Below, in pieces: positions 23,928-37,139 of a stretch of DNA of 64,000 nucleotides (the stretch's first letter is position 1; each line of letters starts with the position of its first letter). A program made the translations under genes and the position numbers. The notes under the pieces are model-generated. The model searched no databases and had not been told where the DNA came from. It saw only the letters and a program-made list of their open reading frames with translations. Source of the DNA: Phocoena phocoena (Eukaryota; Chordata; Mammalia; Artiodactyla; Phocoenidae); the NCBI RefSeq assembly GCF_963924675.1, contig NC_089234.1, positions 26,775,668 through 26,839,667 of the forward strand, read 5' to 3'.

Positions 23928-25694
23928 GCCAACTGCTTTTTATAAGGACTGTGTGAATGCCCACTCCCACTGAGTTATATCTTCTCCAGGGTTGGGCCTG
24001 TTTTGAATTTGATCACTGAGGGTTAAGATGTGATCAGCATACTCATGTTTTGGTGGATGGTGTGCTACTACTGGTGCAGGTCAGGAGGGCCACTTTCCCC
24101 AGATCGTGCTTGGGAAATTGGCAGCATGCTTCCAGAGCCACCCCTGGAGACCAGGAACCTTGTTCTGTGGTTTTCACAGTCTAGGGATCCATGAGCCTGT
24201 TCAGTGGAGGACACTAGTGAATTCAGGCCTAGGGCTGCCCCCAGAGATTTTGTAATCAGAGTCTCTAGTCACCCACACCAAACAAGAACCTGCCTCCTAG
24301 GTAGTTTGCATCAGGGAAAAGACAAACCTCTTCCAAGCCAAGGCTGTCTGAAAGAGGTCATTAGATGCATCTAGTTGCTACCAAAGTGACCTAATCCAGA
24401 AGAATGAGCCAGAATCCTGGCATTCCAGGAAAATTGTGGTGTTTACCTTTGTTTTCTGCCCTTCCTTATTCAGGATCTTCTTGTTAAATTTATTTTCTTT
24501 TCCCGGTGTTGGGAAAAGTAACTCACACCCTTCTCCCCCTATCATAGACACACAAAATCTAAGAAACACTTTCTCCTTTTATAGAGAAGAGATATCATGT
24601 GATCCTAAGAAGTCAGGACCACCCCCACTCCATCACCTACCCCTTAAACTCAAGGAATGTTTCCTGAAAGTTCTTCCATCTAAGGTCCTGTCTGACTTTT
24701 TTGTGTTCCCCTTATAGCACTGCAGGGACCTTGAGAGGTCACTGATCCATCTGGCCTCCTCGGGATCCCTCCTTGGCTGCTGTCTGGGGACAGCCCTGTA
24801 CATTTGAGGTTTCCTCTCTGTTTGGTTAGAGGCTTAGTCCCCTGTGTGTGTCATCTGGGGTAGGCTGAGGTGAGGGGGCCTTGTGCTTAATGGGAGATTT
24901 CTAAATGCACTGACCGCTGAGAGGGCTCTGTGAGTGTTGATTAGAGTTAAGCCCAGAGTGGCTGCTAATGTACATTCCTGACTGATAGGGACCAGATAAT
25001 GTGCTCCAAGCAATATTTTTAACCAGTAGGAGATATGGAAGCTTAAAAGAGTTAAGCTTTTCTGCTACTTTTGGTGACACTAGGTGCTAAATTCCCTGCT
25101 GACATGAATAGCACTGGATTCTGGGCATTATCAACAAACAAACAACAACACACCACCTTCCCACTTTGAAGTCCTCTTCTTCCATTTTTCCTTCCCTTGG
25201 ATCTTTCTTTTTACTCCTCTCTCTCTAATTCTAATCTAATTCTATCTCTGTCCTCTCATACTGGGCCTTGATCTTCCTCCCTCTCCCTACCTCCCCAAAG
25301 TAAAATCTTGGTGAGAGATAGGAAAAGGAAAATCCACTAACACGGGGAGGTTATTGAGAGAGGCAAGCCTCACCTGCTCACGCTTCTCAGTCAGGTCTCA
25401 GCTGAGGGACGTGGAACTTCTGATTCCCTGGTATACAATTGGCTGCTGCATAAGGGCTCTCAGGTGGATGTGAAAGGGTGGTTAGGACTGGGAGCCAGCG
25501 TCTGTTCGGGCAGTAGGCAAGGCAGAAGCAGGAGAGGTCCCTCTGCTGCTACCCCGAGCTCTGTGTGTACAGGATAGAAAGGATTCTCCATTTCCCCACC
25601 CACCCTAGGAACAGTGACTCCACCTGGTGCATTTTCCAGCCCTCATCCCGATCCCAGGCAACGCCAACGAGAGCATCTCCTCTCCTGTTTCCAG

Positions 25695-25789
25695 GTATGG
25701 CCTTTGGCCTCAGGCCGGCTGGGGCAGTGCTTACACACCATCCAGACTGAAGACCGAGTCTGGTCCATTGCTATCAGCCCATTGCACAG
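25695..25789 (+). CDS. FBXW4: FBXW4 coding exon 5 (start of WD repeat 3)
   Basis: This 95-bp internal exon lies between the acceptor tctcctgtttccag and the donor gtaagg at 25790. In phase 0 it reads VWPLASGRLGQCLHTIQTED followed by RVWSIAISPLH. The opening Val-Trp finishes WD repeat 2, and CLHTIQTEDRVWSIAIS starts WD repeat 3. The last two bases AG begin a Ser codon completed by exon 6, which lies beyond the window. The His near the end is Leu in human FBXW4 as I recall it. This is the last FBXW4 exon seen in the window: I looked downstream for the next expected coding segment (cysteine-glycine-rich, then a Trp-Asp) and did not find it. Confidence 0.95.
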
Positions 25790-26329
25790 GTAAGGGAGAT
25801 GTTTTGGTGTATGGTTTTATCCCATGTAATAATGCTTTTATTTTATGAGGTCAGGTGGGCGTCATCAGGAGAGGCTTGGGGCCCACGTCCAGTTGGGCCC
25901 TCGTGCAAAATCATGTATGTGGAGTAAATTTGTTGACAACTATAGCAGAAGTGCCAATTTTGATGACGGCTTTACCCTACCCTTTGGTCGGACTGGTGTT
26001 TCTCTAGTTTTGCCTGTGACTGAATGAGCCTTGCATCCTGAATTCTGCTTTCTAGGCTCTCTTGAACCCAGGCAGGGCCTCTCTCCCCACCAGCAGAGTA
26101 CATAGACACCCTCTCTGCACATGCTCTGTCAGGGTGTTTAGTGTCTTCTCCCACTTCCTTCACCCCTCACTCCCCACCAAATGATCAATGGGAAAGCTGT
26201 AGGGCTACTACCCTCCAACATCGGGTTTAAGTCAGTCACTTGTTTTATGAGAGAGTTGATCCCCTCTCTTGGCTCAGCCCCCTTCAGCCTTTTTCTCCTC
26301 ACCCCAAGGAGCCTGCACCCCTCCTCCTG

Positions 26330-26560
26330 CCCCTTCCACAACTTTCTTTCAAATTTTTTTCCTCCTAAAGAATTAGAGCCGATTAGCCACGTCATTAATT
26401 CTTCAATTTGACGGCTGATATAGCAGGACCTGAAACACATTGCTGACCTCAGAGAATGGAGACCCCGTTCCTTAGCATATTGACGATGGGAGAAGTTAAT
26501 TAAAATTCCACAGAGCGGAGGTGTCGGCTAACCTATAAACCTGTCGCTGTTCAGAACAAA
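26330..26560. promoter_or_regulatory. Putative conserved non-coding element, intron 5 start
   Basis: A repeat-free block with 'aattagagccgattagccac', 'gtcattaattcttcaatttg', 'gaagttaattaaaattcc' (TTAATTAA at 26496-26503) and 'gaacaaatcattctagc'. Several homeodomain cores lie within 230 bp, along with retained CpGs. Confidence 0.42.
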
Positions 26561-27189
26561 TCATTCTAGCAATCCTAGGAAAAAGGGAAGGAAAGACCAG
26601 CAGGGAGTAGAGAGGCCTAAGTGTGTGGGAGCAGAGGGTGGAAAATGGAGCCATTGAGCTCTGGCCCCTCCTCAGTTTCTTCCTAATGCTGCCCCCTTTA
26701 AAGCCAGTTAGCCAAGCCTGGGTGTCTGTGGGCTGGATATGTGTATGGGTGGGAGGTGACAGGTAGGCTGGTGACTTCATCTTGGTGGTTACCTGAGGAC
26801 TCCCGCTGGCTTCAGGAGACTGGGGTGGCCTGGGGTGAGGTCGGTGGTGGAGGGATGCTCTTAAGGCTGGAGATGGTCCATGTGCTTCCTGCACATGGAA
26901 TTAGGCTAAAGACACATACAGGCTCTCCCAGCATCCCCATCTTCATATCCCTCTACTCTAGCCACCTCCTCTGGAATGTGTTAGGCTACCTGTTAACAGA
27001 ATAGAGCGTGGCAGCTGTTGAAGATGATGTCAATAAAAGGTTGAGGACAATGTCTGCCTTGGTCACTGAGAAGCAGTTTAGATCACAATAAACTGACTTT
27101 GGGGCTTTTTCGGCCACAACTTGGAAGCTGGCTTTGAGGAAGGACCTAGCTTCCTAATATTACTAGCACTGCTCTATAACTACTACTGT

Positions 27190-27265
27190 TAACAGCAGCT
27201 AACATTTATTAGTCATATGTTCTATGCCAGACCCTCTGCTAAGTCCTTGATATGCCCCATCTTTG
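27190..27265 (-). mobile_element. MIR fragment
   Basis: Antisense MIR-like 'gctaacatttattagtcata' and 'gccagaccctctgctaagtc'. Confidence 0.5.
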
Positions 27266-27664
27266 GTGAAAACCTAGGTCTCATGTTTTCTTAACATTCT
27301 CCTTAAATGTCTTCTTGGTGTACTTTCTTGCCCCTGGGATGACTCTTTCATTCACTGTTGGCTGGCTGTTTAGCTCCATGACCCACAGTTATTTGAGATG
27401 ACCTTTTCCCCAAGTCCACAAATGGTGTCTTGGACTGTTTTTAAAAAGTAGTTTGTATTTGGGATTCTGTCATTACACTAAATGACCAGAGTATATGTTG
27501 GTGTTCTCTCTGCTTCTTTTTCTCTTACCCCAAAAATATATTGGGATAGGAATCTTTTCATCTTATTAGATCCATTTCTTCTCACTGTGTCAATGAATTT
27601 GAACCTTTCAGTAAACTGATCCATTTTCCCAATCTTGGAAGACACTGCCTCCTAGCTGTAGGGT

Positions 27665-27850
27665 CTGTTCTGGGAAACTGGAGTTCTGCTTTGCCATCAA
27701 CCAGCAGGGTGGCCTCGGGTAAGTCCTCGGAGCCGTGGTTTCCTCATCTGTTAAATATGAATACCATTTCTTTCATAGTCCTTACTAGGTTATTGTGAAG
27801 ATGATCTGAAATAATGAATATGAAAATACTCTACAAAGCTAAAAGGGCTA
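27665..27850 (+). mobile_element. MIR fragment
   Basis: Forward MIR-like: 'gtaagtcctcggagccgtgg', 'tttcctcatctgttaaatat', 'aggttattgtgaagatgatc'. Confidence 0.65.
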
Positions 27851-30800
27851 GAATCTTGTGTCAGCCAGAATCTCTCCCAGCTGGTAAAGCATTTCTTTAG
27901 CTGCTTTAGCTGCTCTCACGTCTCCACCCTTCCCTGGGGCTTCTCCTGTCCCTCCTGGAGTTACACTGCTCTTTTGCATTCTTCTTGAGGTTCGGACTCA
28001 GCAGGAATCTCTTTCCTTTCCTTTTCCCCTGTGGTTTTCCTGCCCTCCATGGCTGCCTCTGTTCCCTTCCCTGCCACCTTTCTTGTTGAGTGTGGTCGTC
28101 AGGGTCACTAATGTGATGTGACCGTGAACCCCTTGTGAAAAACACGAGAGTGGGTGGCCAGCAGCTGTCCTCCAAGGAGCCTGGACAATTGGGAGACCTG
28201 GCACATCTCAGTCTCTTTCTTCTATTTAAAATAATTTGTCAGAGCTATTCATCGTATTTATCTTTGATGCTGGGACTTATCTGCCTTCTTTTCATATGTG
28301 TGTACTTAGAAACTTGTAGTATGAAACATGAAATCTCAAGCCCTAGGCTTAACTTGAGGTGTTCATGACTGGGAGAAAGCAGGTATTCTGTCCTGTGTCC
28401 GAATGTCACCTCTTCTTCCTTTCTTGACCTTGAGTTCTTGGTTTGTAAACACTCTTGGAGGATAATATTTAATACCAGTCATGTGCTTAGAGCCATGTTT
28501 AGGTACTCAAAAAACAGAAGGAAAACCAGTAGGCTCCATGGGAAGGTGGCAGGCAAGGACCTTTCCCTCTACCTCCTATGTGCCCTCCAACCCATCTTCT
28601 GGCCCCAACACTAATAACTCTGCTTTTAGGATTTATGACTTATAGATGCAGCCTTCCTCCTGTAGAGGAGGCCCAACTGGGAGCTGTTTGATGAGTGAAA
28701 GGACTGGTTGAGATGGAACTGAATTGAGATGCTGGAGGTGGAAGGGCACACGTCTGGGTGTGATTGTGGGTCCTAACTGGTCTCAGGATACGATCTCCTG
28801 AGGTCACATAGAGTTCTGAGCACTTTTCCATAAGTATCACAGAAAAGCAGAATTTTTTAAACATGCAGTACATTGTATTGCCATTAAAAGATTATTTCTA
28901 GCTGAATAAAGTTAGTAAATACTCAGAATAAGGAAATGAACTGTTGAAGACTTGATTTCATCCCTTCTATTTTCCATCTCTTTTTTTCTCACTCCCTTTC
29001 CTCTGTGCTCCCTGTGCATTGACTGAACACTTGCTGTGGGGTAGCTCTCCTGAGGATCTTGTTCAGTGGTGGGGGAAAGATGGGGGCACAACTGTAGTGG
29101 TTGCCAGATGATACTAAGTGCCTGAAACTAGTCTGTTTCTGGTGGAGGAAGAGAGAGGGTCATTCCCCGCCTGGCAGATGGAGAAATTGAGGCTCAGAGA
29201 AGGGCACATGTGGGATAGGGCAGAAGAGGCTCAGGTCTCCAGCTTATTGCCACATGCTGTGGTGCAGAGGGAGGGCCACGAGGCAGGCCTTTATGTCACT
29301 GCAATGCCTTCATCCACCAGAATCTTGGACAGTAGCTGTGGCCCTTGAAAGCCTCTGTGGGGATCTGGGAACATTCTATTTCTGGAGGCCAGAGTTGAGA
29401 TAGCGAGGGGGAGGGGAGGAAGGCAGTATGTAATCAAGGCCTGGGCTCATTTGTGTAGCTGTGAATGCTTACACCATCCCAGGAGTGCCAGTGCACATAG
29501 ATCTTTGGTTTGCAGGGCCCTTCCAAGCTGGCTGGGGGGTGCCTTGATGTTGAAATGAGTCTGGAGCCCCATTGCCCTGTTTGCCTTGGAGGGGAAGAGA
29601 GAGGAGCCTACAGTGCCTCCTTCCTCTGCAGACACCATATTTATTGCCCTCCAAGAAAAAGGAGGTGCTCAGAAGAATCCTTTCCCCATCTCCAAGCAAC
29701 ACTTGCTATCATGTGAGTGAGTGTGGTCAGGAAGGCTTCCCAGGACCCTTGGGTTTTAATTCCTTCTCTCTTGTTTCTGTCATTAGGGAAACATATGAGT
29801 GGTATAGGTGTGGAAACTTTTCTTAGCTGTGTTATTAAATATACAATATAATTTAGTGTAATTTTGCTCACTGTGGTGGCCTGTTTGTTTTGGGGGGGAT
29901 TAGTCCAAGTCTGCCTGTAATGTACCGATTCAAATTTGTAAAGTGAGTTGTGGCCTCTGGGGGGTTTTGATGGAGGAGCTGCCCCTTCTTGCTTCATTTC
30001 TCCCAGAGGTGAGGGAGAGTCTGGAAGGAAAGCCATCACTGTGTACTGTTTGGTAAGGGGGTGGATTTCTGGGGAGAGTGGGTGTTTGTTCCCAGTGGCT
30101 ACAGGGTTTACTGTGTGTTGTGTGTGTGGCAGACACATTCACCAGCCTTTTGAAATACGCCCTTCTTTAGTGAAAGGTAATTGCATCTGGAGTTTTCTCT
30201 GACAGAGAGGTTTGAAAGATTGGAAAAAAGGAGGCAGCCAACTTTTAGTTTAGATTCTTTTGGTTCTCAGTGGTTCAGCAACTCTTTGGCCCTGGGCTTC
30301 CTAACTCACTCAGTGCTTTGAGGGGAAGACAAATCAAAAGTAAATGTTGTGCCTCTGAGTTTTGCTTTTTCTAGTTGGTGATAAAGAGCTGGTTCCTGAA
30401 GGGGATCCCTAACCTGAAGATTGACAACCTGAAGAAAGACTCTGATGGATGACTTTGTCATGCTTCCCATTGTATCTGCTCATCCTGATGGTGTGGCCCA
30501 CAGCTATCAAGATCTGTCTCTTCTCCCTTCCCAGGGTCAGGGGCTTGTCTAGGGAAAGGACACCTTCTCTAGGCGAGGAGTGGCTCAGTGTCCCTTGTTG
30601 CCAGGCTGAAGACCACACTAGAGGGAGTCTCCTGCGTGTGGTGGCCCTAGATGAGAGAGTCTGAGGTACAAAGACAGCATGGAAGGACCAGAGACTGGCA
30701 TGGCTGGAAGGGGCTGCATGATGCCTGGAGAAAGAAGGAAGCTCTGCCTTATGCTAGGTGGGCCCACTGGTCCAGCCTAAAATGACCTAAGATTGGAAAG

Positions 30801-31639
30801 AGATCAGTGTAGAGAGACAACTGAATCAGAGTCTGGTTCTGCTGAATCTCAGGGCAGCACCCGCCACCCTAGAGTTCATTGCTGGTGCTAAGCCAAGCCT
30901 CTCCGGCCGACATATCCCTCAGTAGCAAGGACGAAATGCCACAGGGGTGGGTTTCACTTCCTCAAGACCCTGGATTTCTGCCACTACCCAGGGCATGTTG
31001 GGCACAGGGAAGCTCACGTACTGGGCTGCTGGCCTGAGACCTGCAACCCAACCAGCTCTGGCTGGCCCAGACCCCATCTGTGGGAGCGACTCCTTCCCTG
31101 GCCGGGAAGGTTGGCTAGTTGGGGAGAACTGACTTAAATAAAGCACTGCAACTAGAAGCAGAGAGTGCTGCTGCGGAAGGCGGGATGCTGTGGACATGGA
31201 GTCCGTGCCTCAAGACCGTGCCCCTGCTGCAGGGGTACATTTCCATCCCTCAGCCTCTGTTTAAATTCTTTCTTTCTCCGCTCTGTCTCTGTTTCTGTAT
31301 CTCTCCTTGCATCCCTATCTCTCTTTCTCTCTCCAGATACTTCTTAAGCATTACAGTGTGCTAGACCTTGGGGAAACAACAGTGAACTAGACAGCATAGT
31401 CTGATGGAGAGACAGACGAAACTTAGCAAATATGGCATGCTAAGTTCTCAGATGGGGAGCAGACACAGGGGAGAGATCAGGGCCTTCCTCCTCTTCCTGC
31501 TGCCTGCACCTCCCAGCTCCAGTCCCTACCTGCACCGCTATTTCTTCTACCCTTCCCACATCAGGAAGAGAGAAGGTAATTTTCCTGCCTTAGCTGCAGC
31601 TGACTTTTCTGGGCTGTGTGTGCAATGTGCCTGTGTTTT

Positions 31640-31960
31640 TCCACCTTTGATCAGTGTTCTGCCAACAGATAATTTAGCAATCACATCCCAAGGTGGAAGC
31701 ATGGAGTTAATGTTAAAATTAGTTGTTTTTTTTTTTTTTTTTACACTCTTTAAACTTCAGTGGGTGATGAGGCAGAGAGGGAGGCAGGAGGGTGAAGGGG
31801 AGCCATAAATTCTGTGGCTGGTGTAGCTATTCTCTGAGCAGCCGGGAAGCCTCTGATGTCTCCACAGCACTTTCATTAACATTTAAATTAAGGGTTTGTT
31901 TTCCAGTCTGTTTTATAGGCAGGGACCTTTCATGGCCTGTCACATACAGCATCCCCCCAC
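31640..31960. promoter_or_regulatory. Putative conserved non-coding element, intron 5
   Basis: A block with 'cagataatttagcaatcaca', 'gagttaatgttaaaattagt', a T17 run (31726-31742), 'gagccataaattctgtgg' and 'tttcattaacatttaaatta'. AT-rich homeodomain-like cores are set in otherwise non-repetitive DNA. Confidence 0.35.
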
Positions 31961-34489
31961 ACCCCCCCCACCCCAAGCAAGTGTGTAATTGTAGCCACTG
32001 CTCTATCCTAACTCTGGGTTGCAGCCGGGAGTTCAAAGGGAATTCCTGGAGATGGAGCTCTGGAGGTACAAGGTGTAACAGTCAGGATGTGGGTGTTCCT
32101 CCTCAAATGAAGGTGCTGTGTAGGAGCTCTTTCTCCTCTTATCTGACCTGTGCTTTCCTCTACTCTTTCAAGGGACACACACTTCAATCTGACTCAGACC
32201 CCTCCCACCCTTCCTTCCCTGGGGCATGAGGCAGGTGAAAAAGGGTGCATCCATCCAAGTGGTTTCTCCTTATATCACAAGTTAGTGCCTGGGACAGAGC
32301 GTTCTAAGATACAGATCTTCATGCTTATCTTCCTCCTTTTGATTTTTTTTTTTTTTTTGTCTCAAGAATACTTTCTCCTACTCTAGTAGACTTAGAGAAG
32401 CAACAATATAAAAGAAATTGCCATCTGAGAAGAATTTATAATAGGGTCCATTGGTCCTAAAGAGTGCATTCTAGCATGGACAGACATGTGTAATGCACCA
32501 TACATAGTCACTAGCTCTATGTGTACAGGTGTTTGAAAATAGCTTACTGATGTAGATCATTTGAGGAAACTGTTCTCCAAGGTCTTGGCATTCAGAGGAA
32601 GCTCTCCTGCACCCTCACAGAGTGAATTTATGTCTAAGTTTCCGTCACACAGGCGTATTGGCAGCATTTGGGGGTGTTTTGAAAAGAAATCCCTGCTCTG
32701 GTCTCCCTCCTTCCTGTCAGCATCCAGTGGATCTACGGCTGACGAGAATGTGTCCCAAACACTCACAGAGCATCTCATTAGTTCATAACCTCTGAGGGCT
32801 TAGTTCACTCACTGCTGGTCTTGAGCTAGATTTTCTCTCTAGACAGTGGTGAGAGGGGCATTGAGGCCTTTCTCTCTTTCTTTCTGTTCAGAGGCTGAGA
32901 ATTTTCCTTCTCATGGAGCCCTGGCTTCACTCCTTGAGTCACCATGTCTTTCCACCTTCTGCGCTAACTCAAACCGCCTGTGACTTACCTGTGGGATTGA
33001 AGATGGCTAAGCGTCTGGCCTGCCTGTTCCAAGTAGCGTAGTCAACAGGTGGACACCCTCATGCCCTGGAGTCTTGCCCGAGGGAGTGAGGGAGGTGCCG
33101 GGGTGACCCCTGTGCAGGTGCTGCTGGGCTCAGATTGCAGCCTGGTGTCCAAGCCCCTCCTGGTGGTGATTAATCTGGGACACGGGCCGGCAGAGGCCCA
33201 GTCCGGGCAGCTTTGGTCCCTCACTGTGAAGACCTTTGGCTCGGAGACTGAACTGATCTCTGTAGCCTGCTTCGGCTTGAGTTTGATCTGTCAAGGCTAA
33301 AGAGGAACCTGATGGTGGGGCGGAAACTTCTAGCCCTGTCTGACTTATGGCACTGATCCGTTCCAGTGGTCTTGTCATGATAACACTCGTATGTTTAAGA
33401 TTTCCCCACCTGTTAGCTGCAGCCCTCAGATCAGTCAAAAGAGGGATCTTCATGAAATATCTGTGCTTTTAGCTTTTTGAGCCAATGGCGCTCACTCTTG
33501 TAAGTAGACTGGGGGCTGGAGAGGGCTTTGTACTGGGCCCGAGTGAAAAAGGCAACGTGTGGCTGGATTAGTAGCATAATGTGTTTTTGTATATTGGGGC
33601 ATCATGTCAGAGGTGGAAGTATCACCCCAGCCTCCTGTCATTAGGTGGCTCTCAGGCCATTTGGGGCAGATTTCAGTACATCAGTTTGGAGTCAAGACTT
33701 AAGTTCCTTGTTTTCCTTTTCATTTCAAACGAAATTTTTTGAAATGGTGTCTTCTCCTCCCCACCACCTTTCCATCTACCAGAGTCCTGGTCCCTGGGAC
33801 CTCCAGGTGGCAGTCCACAGAGTCAGCTGTATTTCTTCCCCTCTCTGAGTTCAGGACAGTCGCATGTGGCTCAGCTTGGTCATGGCCTTAAGACCCAAGA
33901 ACAGGAATTCTCCTGTCCATGACAGTTACCCTGCATCCATGAGTGTCGTGAGTTTCATTGTTGTAGTAGTTCCTTTTGGGGGGTTAGCAGCCTGAGATCC
34001 AAGAACTGGAACATTTTCCTCACACCATCAGGGAAGACAATAGACATCCCTGTATACCACTAGCGGTGACAGATGTTGACACCATTGGTATGGAAAACTG
34101 CCTGTAAAGATTCTTTGAGAGACTTCCCTGGTGGTGAAATTTTTTTGAAGTTTCAGATTGTGAACTTTTAGGGGCAGGGGTTTTATTTCCTGTTTTGTAT
34201 AAGTTATGAGCCTTGTACTACAGACACACCACTGTGCCTCTGGGGTGCTCTGTTAAGCTGACTACCCAAAATCCTTCCCCTCTTTCCCAGCTGGTTCTTG
34301 CTCCTTTTTCTGTCCAGGGCATTTTCATAGGGGGTGGTTTGTGACACTGTCCGTAGTGCCCTGTCAGATAGGCTTGGCTCAGGTAGAAGGTGCTGGCAAG
34401 GGAGGGAGGAGTGGGGGGAGGGGGAGGGCTGGTGGGAGGAGGGAAGGGAGTACATGCATGCAGAATCCCTGGTAACTGCAAAGGGAGTA

Positions 34490-34600
34490 TTAGTCCGAGA
34501 GCTGCTGGCCCAGGAAATTGCTTTCTGCGGAAGCTTTACTTTTTCATAGTTTGCAATGCAAATTTAAAACATGAGTGGGGCACAGAAAAGTATAGGAGGG
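34490..34600. promoter_or_regulatory. Possible regulatory site with octamer motif
   Basis: A perfect POU octamer ATGCAAAT lies at 34556-34563 in repeat-free sequence ('catagtttgcaatgcaaatt'). Confidence 0.3.
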
Positions 34601-36299
34601 GCAGGTGGGGTGCCAGTTGGTATGTGATAACATCCAGAATCTTCAGCAGGGCCTTAATTTGCAAAAGAGGATTTCAAGTATTGAGAGAGAAACTTTTAGG
34701 AGATTAAAATAACTATAACTCATATTTTGTTGCGATTCCCTCCTCCACCATACACACCTTTTCTATGTTACTGTGTTCAGACTGGTCTCTAGCCCTGCTC
34801 AGTGTGCACTGCTGTCTCCTCCTCTGCACCTTCCTACAGCAAAGCCATAATCCAGCTTCTCGAACAGTGGCCATGGTGGTCATGGTGTAGTATTTTGGTT
34901 TTCGCAGCAGGCTGGAAACAGCAGCCCTATCTAAAGCTGGTGCACTTTAGACAACGTGCACACCGGCCCTGGGGGCTAAAGAGCACACCTCCCGAAGGCA
35001 GGAGCTTCCCTGCTTTGAGAAGGCATTAAGGCCAAGGCCCTTTATCTTCTGCTTTCTCTGATTCTCTTAATACCATGGGCAGGCTTGGTGAAGCAGAATG
35101 TGGGGTCACCAGGCCTTGTTCTTGACTTTCCATGCTTTGTCTGCCCCACCTAGAGAGGTGTGGCTTTTGGCTTCAGGCTGGAGACACTTATGTCTATGTT
35201 GCTTCTGGAAGCTTCGGTGGTGATGGAGATGAGGATAGGCAGGGGATGGGCATCACTTTCATTATGCTGGCATAGCAAGTGGTCTGGTGTGAAGCTTCAT
35301 ACTGGCTTCTTTCTAGGAGCTGAGCTAGACAGGAAGACACAAAGAGAGGCCAGAAGGCAGTGTGGAGGATGAGCTTTTTCCAAGTATAAATATCCGCCAG
35401 TCGTAGAGGCCACCGTGCAACGGTGGGGGTTACTTCTCCTCCTTTGTGTGTGGCTTGTTGCACATGTGACATGTGCTGGCTGGACAGAGAGGGAAGGAAA
35501 GCTGAGATGTGCAAGGTAAAGTGAAATGGACCCCTTTCTGCTTGAGGCCACCATAAGTGTCCGTTCCTCCTTTCTTTGTTGACTGGGGAATTTTGAGAGA
35601 GATTAGCTTGAGTCTTGCCCTGGATCATTCCTGTGGTGCCTGATCAAAACTCTGTGGAGTCTCAGGAGCACAGTTTCCATATAGGACGCTGTCCAGATTC
35701 ACTGAGTCGTCACTTAGCACATGCTCCTCACCCTGAACTCACTGCACCGTGGCCTTCAGGGGCTACAGAGAGGGCCTAGCTCAGAGCATGTGACCCACTG
35801 TCTCTTGCTCCTGAGGGCTCTACTCTTGCAGAATGCTTCTTTTTCTCCTGTTATTTTCTGCTTTGTTGCAGTGGTAGCGTTAGTTGTCCTGGCCAAGGCT
35901 GGGCCTCTTTCCTCCTGGGCCTGAATGAGAAAAGACCAAGTGAGTGATTGGAGTGGGTCCTATGGTAATTGACCCAAGAGGAGGGTCAGCTGGGTATGAA
36001 GGTGAGGTTCGTAACATCTGGCAGAGAGAGAGGGACACGTGGGTTAATGTGTTTGAAGTACTCTACTTTCCTGGCCAATTTGAGTCTCACTAGCATCCAC
36101 GGTAAGCTTGTGGTTGAGAATAAAAACAAAAAGTTAACACAAAAAATAAAGATTATTCAAAGGATTCTTCACTTGTTAGAGGTTTGTGGCCAGGAAAATC
36201 CTTCTTTGCAGGCTGGTAATGGTAAGTCTAAGAATAAGGAGAGGAAAAGTTAGTTTTAAAGTTACATTAGTTTGGCAGTGAGTATCAAAATAAAAATGT

Positions 36300-36650
36300 A
36301 AAAACCTTTCGACACATAAATTCCTCTTCTAGAAATTTATCCTAAGGCAATAATCAGACAAGTATGCAAGATGTATGCAAGATGTATACATAAAGACTTA
36401 TATTAAGAACACATAAATATCCATTAGTAGGAATCTAGTTAAATATTTTACATTCACCCAATAGAATACTATATAGCCATTAAAAGGATGATATAGATGT
36501 ACATATTTATTGACCCCCAAAGATGTCATAACATAGTGTTGAATGAAAAATGGTCACAAAGCAGTATGATAGTTATTTGACTATCTTTTCAGTTATTTCT
36601 TATGTGGTAGATTTCTGCTGACATTTACTTTCTTTTTACTTTTTTGTATT
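36300..36650 (+). mobile_element. Old L1 ORF2/3' fragment, forward
   Basis: A forward sequence resembling the end of L1 ORF2: 'gaaatttatcctaaggcaat', 'gaatactatatagccattaa', 'tattgacccccaaagatgtc'. It is diverged and shows a small tandem duplication ('gcaagatgtat' twice at 36366-36387). Confidence 0.6.
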
Positions 36651-36799
36651 TAAGTTTTTTTTATAATGAGCCTATTTTTATTAATAGAAAAAACATAAAT
36701 TACATTTAAATGTCTATTTCAATATCAGGTAACTGTAGAGAGAACCCTTCCTTTTCCCCTTACAGTTATTTAAATTAAGGATACGTGGACCTACATTTA

Positions 36800-36980
36800 T
36801 TTATTATTTTATTTATTATTTTAAACAGTTTCATTGAAGTATAATTTACATAATATAAAGTTCACCCACTTTAAGTGTACAATTCCATGAGTTTTAACAA
36901 ATTTACAGTGTTGTGCATCCATCACCACGATTCAGTTTAGAATATTTCCATCACCCTGAAAAGGTCCTTCCTTACATTTG
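36800..36980 (-). mobile_element. Old L1 3'-end fragment
   Basis: Antisense phrases such as 'ttcattgaagtataatttac', 'gttcacccactttaagtgta' and 'gttgtgcatccatcaccacg' are common in old L1 3' ends. Edges are approximate. Confidence 0.5.
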
Positions 36981-37139
36981 CTTTTGCAGCATTAAACATG
37001 GTTTCATACTTGGGACCTTTTGTGGGAAAAGAAATAAGTTAAAATACTGAAATTTTTTTAAAAAGACAAGGCAAACCCAGAACTAATTTTCTATGTAATG
37101 CATATCTCTGAGTGCCAGCCTTATAGATGTATCAAGAAT

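Larger units (their letters stand above)
19320..25694 (+). other. FBXW4: FBXW4 intron 4
   Basis: A 6.4-kb intron from gtgagg to tgtttccag. It contains a putative conserved block (19.65-19.93 kb), antisense L1 3' ends (20.53-20.77 and 22.31-23.16 kb), MIR pieces, one cetacean-type SINE (23719-23927) and unique sequence between. The part at 24.0-25.6 kb is repeat-poor. A motif-rich stretch around 24.85-25.06 kb is possible regulatory DNA but weakly supported. Confidence 0.85.

Noticed and set aside
23687..23973. Several overlapping frames over the cetacean SINE (also at 43.1, 46.6 and 59.1 kb)
   Set aside because: These are translations of SINE sequence in all frames, repeated at every copy. 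They are not genes.
29641..30138. 165-residue open frame on the minus strand
   Set aside because: No recognisable motif and no splice context. Judged a chance frame in unique intron DNA.
34118..34136. 'gacttccctggtgg' stub resembling the first bases of a CHR SINE
   Set aside because: Only about 14 bp match, with no body, tail or target duplication. Too short to call a mobile element.
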